Of a stretch of 7,241 bases of DNA, positions 1 to 4,654 are shown one piece after another. The translations under genes were made by a program, and so were the position numbers. The notes below the pieces were generated by a model that saw only the letters and a program-made list of their open reading frames with translations, had not been told where the DNA came from and ran no database searches. Source of the stretch: Alphaproteobacteria bacterium UBA6189. Its GTDB lineage: Bacteria; Pseudomonadota; Alphaproteobacteria; Rickettsiales; UBA3002. The stretch lies in the NCBI GenBank assembly GCA_002422745.1, contig DITH01000068.1, positions 4,724 through 11,964 of the forward strand. Reading direction: 5' to 3'. The stretch's first letter is position 1. Each line of letters starts with the position of its first letter.

Positions 1-1586
1 ATTTCGATTCGGCGGTGATGCTGCTTTTTTTCCTGCTGATCGGGCGTTATCTCGAAGCGCGCGCACGCGGCAAAGCACGCAGTGCCGCACAGGATCTGTT
101 GCGCATGATGCAGGGAAGCGCCACCATCCGAACGGCCGAGGGCAACGTGCACACATTGCCGCTTGGTGAGCTGCGCGAAGGCATGGTGATGCTGGTCGCG
201 GTGGGCGAAAAAATCGGTGCCGATGGCGTGGTGATCGCAGGGGCATCCGAACTCGATACCAGCCTGATCACCGGCGAATCGCTGCCGCGGGCGACTGAGC
301 CGGGTGCCCATGTTTATGCGGGTACGCTTAATCTTTCCGCTCCGTTAGAGATACGCATCGTACGGGCCGGTGAGCAGTCGTTGCTGGCTGAAATCGTGCG
401 GATGATGGAAACGGCCGAGCAATCGCAATCGCGCTATGTCACGGTGGCGGATCGTCTGTCGCGCTGGTACACACCCGCCGTGCATTTGCTGGCGCTCGCC
501 ACATTCTGCGGCTGGTTCTGGTGGGGCCATATGGCGTGGCAGGAAGCCTTGCTGCTTGCCGCCACGGTGCTGATTATTACCTGCCCCTGTGCACTCGGCC
601 TGGCCGTACCGGTGGTGCATGTGCTCGCGAGTGGCTACCTGTTACGACGGGGAATTCTGCTTAAATCCGGCAGTGCACTCGAGCGTTTAGCCAGTATCTC
701 CTGCGCGGTCTTCGACAAGACCGGCACCCTGACACTGGGCAAGCCAAGGCTGCTCCCGGCGAGCATTCCCAGTGCCACACATCTGCAGTTGGCAGCGTCA
801 CTGGCCAGTCATAGCAGGCATCCGCTGGCGCGGGCGCTCACCGCTGCCTATCAGGGGCCATTGCTGCCGTTGGCGATAACAGAGCATCCCGGCTTCGGCC
901 TCGAATCCATGGTGGGAGATGTACCGGTGCGGCTTGGGCGACGTAGCTGGGCGGCGCCTGACGCGCCTGCGAGTGAAAACGGCGAAGCGGTCATGGAATT
1001 ATGGCTGGCAAATGGCAACCAAACGCCGGTGCAATTCACGTTCACCGACCAGTTGCGGGCCGATGCAAAAATCGTACTGGACAGGCTGAAAGCGGAGGCT
1101 ATTCCGCCCATACTTCTTTCCGGCGATCGCAGGGAAATTACCCAGCATGTGGCGGCCGAGCTGGCGATAGACATAGCGGAAAGTGAATTGACCCCGTTGC
1201 AGAAAACCGAGCGGATCGTCGCGCTACAGCAGCGGGGCGAGCGCGTGTTAATGGTAGGGGACGGGTTAAACGATGCCCCATCGCTAGCCGTGGCCGATGT
1301 CTCGATGTCGCCTGCCAGCGGCATGGATATTACCCAAAACAGTGCTGACATCGTCTTTCAGGGCGATGCACTGCAACCCGTCATTACCGCCTGGCGCACC
1401 GCTTGTACGACGCAACGGCTGGTGCGGCAGAATTTCGTGCTGGCGATTGGCTATAATGTCGTTGCCATTCCGCTGGCGGTGGCGGGGTATGTCACGCCGC
1501 TGGTGGCGGCATTGGCGATGTCGGGTTCATCGCTGCTGGTCATTGCCAATGCCATGCGTCTCACCCGTATGAAAGATGCATCATGA
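1..1586 (+). CDS. ccoI: Copper-transporting P1B-type ATPase CcoI/FixI, 5' end missing
   Basis: This is the C-terminal part of a heavy-metal P-type ATPase that exports copper across the inner membrane for assembly of cbb3-type cytochrome oxidase. The reading frame is open from base 3 (F-D-S-A-V-M-L-L), so the GTG/ATG at 15-20 is internal. The N-terminal metal-binding domain and first membrane helices lie outside the window. Visible motifs are the actuator TGES (270-281), the membrane CPC copper motif (582-590), the phosphorylated DKTGT (714-728), the HP dipeptide of the nucleotide domain (819-824), and GDGLND (1257-1274). The last two helices carry YN (1452-1457) and MSGSS (1518-1532), the usual copper-selectivity residues of the P1B-1 class. 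Membrane segments are visible near 465-528 and 544-630. The stop codon overlaps the ccoS start (ATGA), and that neighbour separates CcoI/FixI from a general CopA. The CcoI assignment is inferred from this context; the ATPase family is certain. Confidence 0.95.
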   Translation, partial: FDSAVMLLFFLLIGRYLEARARGKARSAAQDLLRMMQGSATIRTAEGNVHTLPLGELREGMVMLVAVGEKIGADGVVIAGASELDTSLITGESLPRATEPGAHVYAGTLNLSAPLEIRIVRAGEQSLLAEIVRMMETAEQSQSRYVTVADRLSRWYTPAVHLLALATFCGWFWWGHMAWQEALLLAATVLIITCPCALGLAVPVVHVLASGYLLRRGILLKSGSALERLASISCAVFDKTGTLTLGKPRLLPASIPSATHLQLAASLASHSRHPLARALTAAYQGPLLPLAITEHPGFGLESMVGDVPVRLGRRSWAAPDAPASENGEAVMELWLANGNQTPVQFTFTDQLRADAKIVLDRLKAEAIPPILLSGDRREITQHVAAELAIDIAESELTPLQKTERIVALQQRGERVLMVGDGLNDAPSLAVADVSMSPASGMDITQNSADIVFQGDALQPVITAWRTACTTQRLVRQNFVLAIGYNVVAIPLAVAGYVTPLVAALAMSGSSLLVIANAMRLTRMKDAS

Positions 1587-1783
1587 ATGTGCTGCTCTAC
1601 TTGATCCCGATTGCACTGCTGTTGGGTTTTGCCGGGTTGGCCGCATTCATCTGGGCGATGAGAAACAACCAGTTTGACGATCTGGATGGAGCGGCTTACC
1701 GCATCCTTCGGGAGGATACGCCGCCCACGGCCGATGCGCAGATCAATCATACGAACGAAACGGCTGATAATCCCCCGCGTTAA
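1583..1783 (+). CDS. ccoS: cbb3-type cytochrome oxidase assembly protein CcoS/FixS
   Basis: A 66-residue protein with one N-terminal membrane helix (about residues 3-26) followed by the family signature N-Q-F-D-D-L-D-G-A-A-Y-R-I-L (about residues 29-42) and a variable hydrophilic tail. This matches CcoS/FixS in length and pattern. CcoS is needed for maturation of the cbb3 oxidase, probably for cofactor insertion, and works beside CcoI in the inner membrane. The ATG lies in the ATGA overlap with ccoI, so translation is probably coupled; only a weak purine-rich stretch precedes it. The tail after residue 45 is rich in Asp, Asn and Thr and not conserved in the family. Its TAA shares bases 1781-1782 with the stop of the convergent DUF465 gene. 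Confidence 0.95.
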   Translation: MNVLLYLIPIALLLGFAGLAAFIWAMRNNQFDDLDGAAYRILREDTPPTADAQINHTNETADNPPR

Positions 1784-2025
1784 GCGGCGTCCGTCACCAG
1801 CATGGCGAACAAGGCATCCTTCAGTTTGAGCCGTTCTTTTTTCAGTGCTTCGAGCCGTTCATCCGACGCGGCTTCCGCCTCTGCTTCAATCCGATAAATC
1901 ATGTGGGAGAGGGCGTCATATTCCTTGAACAGCCGGCTGAAATGCGGATCACTTAATTTCAGGCGGTTGATGGCCGTGGCATGCTCTGGAAAGTCCGTGG
2001 TCAAGTGATGTAGTTCTAACGTCAT
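1780..2025 (-). CDS. YdcH-family (DUF465) small protein
   Basis: An 81-residue protein of the DUF465/YdcH family, common in proteobacteria and of unknown biochemical function. It shows the family pattern: an N-terminal segment with H-x-L and F-P-E-H, then D-P-H-F-S-R-L-F-K-E-Y-D-A-L, then a charged helix (E-A-E-A-E-A-A-S-D-E-R-L-E-A-L-K-K-E-R-L-K-L-K-D) likely to form a coiled coil. Two ATG codons lie in tandem (2026-2028 and 2023-2025). The Shine-Dalgarno AGGAG (complement of 2032-2036) is 3 nt from the first and 6 nt from the second, so I chose the second. The gene lies directly downstream of a well-placed FNR-type box and -10 element, so oxygen-dependent expression is inferred. It converges on ccoS with shared TTAA stop bases and no hairpin terminator between them. 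Confidence 0.9.
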   Translation of the reverse strand: MTLELHHLTTDFPEHATAINRLKLSDPHFSRLFKEYDALSHMIYRIEAEAEAASDERLEALKKERLKLKDALFAMLVTDAA

Positions 2026-2031
2026 CATACG

Positions 2032-2036
2032 CTCCT
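2032..2036 (-). promoter_or_regulatory. Ribosome binding site deciding the DUF465 start
   Basis: AGGAG on the - strand. It is 3 nt from the first and 6 nt from the second of two tandem ATG codons. The second spacing is in the normal range, so the 81-residue product is preferred over the 82-residue one. Confidence 0.65.
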
Positions 2037-2054
2037 GTGGTTATTATGCGGCGT

Positions 2055-2060
2055 ATCCTA
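2055..2060 (-). promoter_or_regulatory. Predicted -10 element for the DUF465 gene
   Basis: On the - strand these bases read TAGGAT, matching four of six positions of TATAAT. The predicted transcription start is about 2048, giving a leader of about 22 nt that contains the AGGAG ribosome binding site. No good -35 hexamer is present at the right distance; the FNR-type box occupies that place, as in FNR-activated promoters. The assignment rests on spacing and sequence only. Confidence 0.55.
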
Positions 2061-2082
2061 GCGCATGGACGCCGCGCGCTAC

Positions 2083-2096
2083 TTGATGGAAATCAA
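2083..2096. promoter_or_regulatory. FNR/ANR/FixK-type operator, perfect TTGAT-N4-ATCAA
   Basis: The bases read TTGAT-GGAA-ATCAA, an exact match to the palindromic consensus bound by FNR, ANR and FixK-type regulators. It lies in the 124-bp gap between the divergent DUF465 gene (-) and the cysteine-rich gene (+). Its centre (2089.5) is exactly 41.5 bp upstream of the start site expected from the TAGGAT element at 2055-2060 on the - strand, the standard position for class II activation. Toward the + strand the equivalent -10 position (2119-2124) reads TAGACA, a poorer match. The - strand gene is therefore the better-supported target. The regulator encoded at 2574-3302 has the recognition residues expected for such a site. 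Confidence 0.85.
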
Positions 2097-2152
2097 GGTG
2101 AGTAGCGGACGAAGGGTGTAGACATTACCTTCACCCTTGGTTTGGATACCCC

Positions 2153-2569
2153 ATGCCCTGCGCCGAGATTTATTCGCTGAATAGAAACACCTCCTGTTCC
2201 GGTAAGTGCCAAAAAACGGCATGTACGACGGAGGCCGCAACGTGGGTGGCTGCCGCCTGCGAAGGCATGGTCGCCCTTTACCGCAAGGGGTCGGAGCCAT
2301 CCCTGACCCTCGAACCGCAAAGCGAATCGGAGCCCGCATCCTCCTTGGAATTATTCTGCCGCACCTTGGCGACGCTGGAGCAACAGCAGCGCATCGGTCA
2401 GCTCATCCTGATCGGTGGTGGCAACGATCTTGCCTGGATGCATCGGGTATTATCGGAAAAAACCGGCAAATACATCACCGCCGAGATTGAATATCCCTTA
2501 TTGCCGGCCTGGTTTCGTGCGCCGGAAACGGGCGAGCTTCCCGCCGCGCTGAGTCGTCTGGTAAAATAA
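2153..2569 (+). CDS. Cysteine-rich hypothetical protein, distantly like host attachment (RF-like fold) proteins
   Basis: A 138-residue protein I cannot assign firmly. Residues 30-45 (T-W-V-A-A-A-C-E-G-M-V-A-L-Y-R-K) resemble the first strand of 'host attachment' family proteins (usual start T-W-V-V-V-A-D-G-A-R-A). Residues 64-117 look like the end of that family's domain: an amphipathic helix, the strand Q-L-I-L-I-G-G-G, a helix, and the strand Y-I-T-A-E-I. The usual middle part is absent. Five cysteines (3, 15, 19, 24, 36) sit in the first 36 residues. The start is uncertain: ATG 2153 is the only ATG upstream of the conserved part and no start codon precedes it after the stop at 2099, but it has no Shine-Dalgarno sequence. 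A GGAGG (2230-2234) lies 11 nt before an in-frame GTG at 2246, a possible alternative start that would remove the first four cysteines. The FNR-type box lies 57 bp upstream. The gene ends 4 nt from the convergent regulator gene. Confidence 0.6.
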   Translation: MPCAEIYSLNRNTSCSGKCQKTACTTEAATWVAAACEGMVALYRKGSEPSLTLEPQSESEPASSLELFCRTLATLEQQQRIGQLILIGGGNDLAWMHRVLSEKTGKYITAEIEYPLLPAWFRAPETGELPAALSRLVK

Positions 2570-2573
2570 CGGG

Positions 2574-3302
2574 CTAGTCGCTCGGCTCGTTCTCGCACTC
2601 GCCCGTGGCCGAACAGCTGTCGCATACATAGCGCCGCAAACATTCGACCTGCTGCACCTTCACACCGCCCGGCGCACCTTCCACCCCGGCAGGTTTAAGT
2701 TGCTGCAGGCTGCGTGAAAGTGTTTCCGGCTTCATGCCGAGATAGGAAGCGAGCACGTGCTTTTCCACGGGAATTTCCAGCGTCCGCTCCTGTCCCGGTT
2801 TGCCGCGGCACAGGCGTAGCAGGAAACAACCTAGCCGCTGGGCAGCGGTTAGCGTGCTCATATGTTCGCGCTGCAGCTGGGCCTGCACCGTGCGCTCATT
2901 CAACAACGTCATAATCTGCTGCGAAAGCCGGCTATTTTCCTGTACCAACTGCTGCATCAACCCTGCGGGGATGGTCATCAGCTCCGCATCGTCGCCCACC
3001 ACCTCCGCCGTATACGGATAGTTGGCGTATTGGAACAGCGAAGCCTCGCCGAGCACATCCTCGGTCGTGCATAAATCGATGATGGATTCCTTACCGTCCG
3101 GGGTCTGGCGCACCAGCTTCACCCAGCCGGAAAGTACCAGCCAGAAATGCGTCGCCGGATCACCGTGGCGAAACAAAAAATCCCCTTTATGCTGGCGACG
3201 TATTTTCAATTGCGACGCATGCGGGTGCCACACCGCTTCCTGCCCGCGAAGCAGCGGATGGCGCATTTCGTATGTGGCTATGGCTGGGGTCGTGGCGTGC
3301 AT
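2574..3302 (-). CDS. Crp/Fnr-family transcriptional regulator with C-terminal cysteine cluster
   Basis: A 242-residue regulator with the full Crp/Fnr layout. The N-terminal cyclic-nucleotide-binding-type beta barrel spans about residues 30-115 (G-D-F-L-F-R-H-G-D-P-A, then V-L-S-G-W-V-K-L, then L-G-E-A-S-L-F). A long dimerisation helix covers about 122-158, and a winged helix-turn-helix about 160-222. The recognition helix K-P-E-T-L-S-R-S-L has Glu193, Ser196 and Arg197, the E-xx-SR pattern FNR uses to read TTGAT. No cysteines precede residue 78, so it lacks the N-terminal cysteine set that binds the FNR 4Fe-4S cluster and is more like FixK/DNR-type proteins. Cys221, Cys227, Cys230 and Cys236 form a tail (C-x5-C-x2-C-x5-C) that could bind metal or sense redox state; this is inference. 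The start is uncertain: neither ATG 3302 nor the ATG at codon 13 (3266) has a Shine-Dalgarno sequence, and the predicted promoter makes the first nearly leaderless. Confidence 0.93.
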   Translation of the reverse strand: MHATTPAIATYEMRHPLLRGQEAVWHPHASQLKIRRQHKGDFLFRHGDPATHFWLVLSGWVKLVRQTPDGKESIIDLCTTEDVLGEASLFQYANYPYTAEVVGDDAELMTIPAGLMQQLVQENSRLSQQIMTLLNERTVQAQLQREHMSTLTAAQRLGCFLLRLCRGKPGQERTLEIPVEKHVLASYLGMKPETLSRSLQQLKPAGVEGAPGGVKVQQVECLRRYVCDSCSATGECENEPSD

Positions 3303-3309
3303 ACTAACT

Positions 3310-3333
3310 AGCTATACCCGCTTGGGGGTAGCT
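3310..3333. repeat. Imperfect inverted repeat across the regulator promoter
   Basis: The arms AGCTATACCC (3310-3319) and GGGGGTAGCT (3324-3333) flank the loop GCTT. Eight positions make Watson-Crick pairs, one is a T-G pair and one (A opposite G) is unpaired. It spans the -10 hexamer and the whole spacer up to the -35 of the predicted regulator promoter, so a protein binding it would overlap RNA polymerase. It lies upstream of the expected start site, which makes a DNA operator more likely than an RNA structure. It lacks a T-run for use as a terminator. Confidence 0.45.
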
Positions 3334-3339
3334 TGACAA
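3311..3339 (-). promoter_or_regulatory. Predicted sigma70-type promoter of the Crp/Fnr regulator gene
   Basis: On the - strand TTGTCA (3339-3334, five of six matches to TTGACA) is followed after exactly 17 bp by TATAGC (3316-3311, four of six matches to TATAAT). The expected start is near 3304, only about 2 nt before the ATG at 3302. The transcript would then be leaderless or nearly so, unless translation begins at the internal ATG at 3266. A single TTGAT half-site (- strand, 3350-3346) lies just upstream, and its partner half is degenerate. Confidence 0.5.
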
Positions 3340-3457
3340 TTCAACATCAATTAAAAAGAATTAATGACAGCGAAAAAAGAAATTATATCGGTAATACAAG
3401 AGCTAATATGGGTGTCGGTGCGCAACGCTTGTTGGCTGGATCATGCAGCGAAGCAGG
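3340..3457. other. AT-rich intergenic remainder between regulator and MaoC-type gene
   Basis: This stretch follows the end of the acetate kinase-FabI-MaoC operon and precedes the regulator promoter. It is clearly more AT-rich than its surroundings (about 3340-3410). I see no convincing hairpin followed by T's on the - strand to end the operon; a T-rich patch on the - strand (complement of 3373-3382) lacks a stem before it. Open frames here on the + strand run antisense into the MaoC-type gene and look like no known protein. Read-through from the operon into the regulator gene therefore cannot be excluded. Confidence 0.5.
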
Positions 3458-3880
3458 TTACTTCGGGAGCTGCACGAGTGCCTCGCCATCCAGCACCACC
3501 GTGTCTTTTACCAAACACTGGGTACGAAGCTTTGCGCGCCGTTTATCGGGCAAAAGCTCTGTAATGGTGGCCTTGGCATAGACGGTATCCCCCACATGCA
3601 CAGGTGCTTTGAATTGAAGGGTCTGGCTTACATACAGACAACCCGGGCCAGGCAATTTTGTACCGATCACGGTAGAAAGGAGGCTGGCGGTCAACATGCC
3701 ATGTACCACACAGCTTTTGAATACGGTCGTTTTTGCGTATTCCTCATTCAGATGCATGGGATTCGTATCTCCAGAAACACCGGAGAAATTTCGTAAATCA
3801 GTATCGGTAATGGTACGGCTATAAACGGCCGACATACCGATGCGCAATTCATCAAAGGAAAAACCGTTCAGTTCTTGCAT
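3458..3880 (-). CDS. MaoC-family (R)-specific enoyl-CoA hydratase (PhaJ-like)
   Basis: A 140-residue single hot-dog-fold protein of the MaoC dehydratase family. The hydratase-2 motif is intact: S-G-D-T-N-P-M-H-L-N-E-E-Y-A at residues 36-49, with Asp38 and His43 matching the catalytic Asp/His pair of PhaJ, followed by V-V-H-G-M-L at 58-63. Such enzymes add water to trans-2-enoyl-CoA to give (R)-3-hydroxyacyl-CoA, linking beta-oxidation intermediates with polyhydroxyalkanoate or fatty acid synthesis. The length equals a stand-alone PhaJ. The gene starts 9 nt after the fabI stop, with only a weak GGGGA over the fabI stop as ribosome binding site, so it is probably translated through coupling. 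In many alphaproteobacteria the similar hydratase domain is fused to phosphotransacetylase next to ackA and fabI (recalled); here it stands alone. The true acyl substrate is not shown by the sequence. Confidence 0.92.
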   Translation of the reverse strand: MQELNGFSFDELRIGMSAVYSRTITDTDLRNFSGVSGDTNPMHLNEEYAKTTVFKSCVVHGMLTASLLSTVIGTKLPGPGCLYVSQTLQFKAPVHVGDTVYAKATITELLPDKRRAKLRTQCLVKDTVVLDGEALVQLPK

Positions 3881-3889
3881 GCCGTAATT

Positions 3890-4654
3890 CTATCCCCGCA
3901 CATTATATCCCGCATCGACATAGATCGTCTGACCAGTCACTTGTTTAGCATTATCGGAAACCAGAAAGGCAGCCATTTCACCGATCTGCTCCAGCGTCAC
4001 CAACTGATGCAAAGGTGCTTTGCCGGCGGCCTCTTCCATCAGCGTGTCAAAATCCGTAAGGCCGGAAGCGGCGCGGGTCTTAACCGGACCGGTGGAAAGC
4101 GCGTTGACGCGGATATGCTGCGCTCCCAGTTCCGAGGACAGATACTTAACACTAGCCTCCAGCGCTGCCTTCACGGGGCCCATCAGGTTATAATGCGTCA
4201 CCACCTTCTCCGCTCCGTAATAACTCATGGTGAGGATGGAGCCGCCATCTTTCATCAGTGGTTCAGCCGCTTTGGCAAGGCGCATCAGTGAATGGCAAGA
4301 AACATCCATCGCCTGAGAAAACCCAGCGCTGGAACTATCCACTACGCGCCCCTGTAAATCCGACTTCGGCGCGAAGGCAATGGAATGCATCAGGAAATCC
4401 AGCTTCCCCCATTGTTCGGCAATCGCGGCAAACAGCGCCTCTTGCTCTTGCGGTTGCGTCACATCCAGCTTCATACAGATCGGTGCATTCAGTTTTTCTG
4501 CCAGTGGCTGCACATAGGGTTTGGCCTTGTCGTTCAGGTAAGTCACGGCAAGCTCTGCGCCGTGATCGCGGAAGGCTTTGGCACATCCCCAAGCAATCGA
4601 CGCATCATTGGCGATGCCGACGACCAGCCCTTTTTTACCTGCTAATAAGCTCAT
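3890..4654 (-). CDS. fabI: Enoyl-[acyl-carrier-protein] reductase FabI (NADH)
   Basis: A 254-residue short-chain dehydrogenase-type protein that reduces trans-2-enoyl-ACP in the last step of each fatty acid elongation cycle. FabI hallmarks are all present: the cofactor motif G-I-A-N-D-A-S-I-A-W-G (residues 13-23), L-D-V at 63-65, H-S-I-A-F-A-P at 90-96, and the catalytic set Tyr145, Tyr155 and Lys162 in S-Y-Y-G-A-E-K...H-Y-N-L-M-G-P-V-K (Y-x6-K). The C-terminal G-Q-T-I-Y-V-D-A-G-Y is also present. Position 93 is Ala where E. coli FabI has Gly93 in the triclosan pocket; Ala is, as I recall, usual in alphaproteobacterial FabI. The start overlaps the stop of the upstream fusion gene (ATGA) and has GGAGG 8 nt upstream. 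Location in an acetate kinase operon suggests this may be a second, condition-specific FabI and not necessarily the housekeeping copy; the window cannot decide this. Confidence 0.96.
   Translation of the reverse strand: MSLLAGKKGLVVGIANDASIAWGCAKAFRDHGAELAVTYLNDKAKPYVQPLAEKLNAPICMKLDVTQPQEQEALFAAIAEQWGKLDFLMHSIAFAPKSDLQGRVVDSSSAGFSQAMDVSCHSLMRLAKAAEPLMKDGGSILTMSYYGAEKVVTHYNLMGPVKAALEASVKYLSSELGAQHIRVNALSTGPVKTRAASGLTDFDTLMEEAAGKAPLHQLVTLEQIGEMAAFLVSDNAKQVTGQTIYVDAGYNVRG

Noticed and set aside
851..1351. Open frame (166 codons) on the - strand opposite ccoI
   Set aside because: It is the antisense shadow of the ATPase nucleotide-binding domain. The translation is serine-rich without recognisable motifs.
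1601..1614. TTGAT-CCCG-ATTGC inside ccoS, similar to an FNR half-site
   Set aside because: Only one half matches, it lies within coding sequence, and no gene starts at a suitable distance downstream.
2079..2339. Open frame on the - strand opposite the cysteine-rich gene and across the FNR-type box
   Set aside because: It would contain the regulatory box, and its translation is arginine-rich without motifs. The + strand frame has a credible strand-helix-strand pattern.
3333..3344. Inverted repeat TTGA-CAAT-TCAA resembling an FNR box upstream of the regulator gene
   Set aside because: The spacing between TTGA and TCAA is 4 bp, whereas the FNR/FixK site needs 6 bp. The overlapping 14-bp window 3337-3350 has only one good half-site.
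3333..3361. Possible + strand promoter TTGACA-17 bp-AAGAAT
   Set aside because: The -35 is perfect only because it overlaps the reverse -35 of the regulator promoter, and the -10 is poor. Downstream + strand frames run antisense through the MaoC-type gene and look like no known protein.
3368..3460. Terminator for the FabI-MaoC operon
   Set aside because: A T-rich patch exists on the - strand, but no stable GC-rich stem precedes it.
3982..4654. FabI position 93 Ala as a sign of acquired triclosan tolerance
   Set aside because: Ala at this position is, as far as I recall, normal in alphaproteobacterial FabI and is not evidence of selection.
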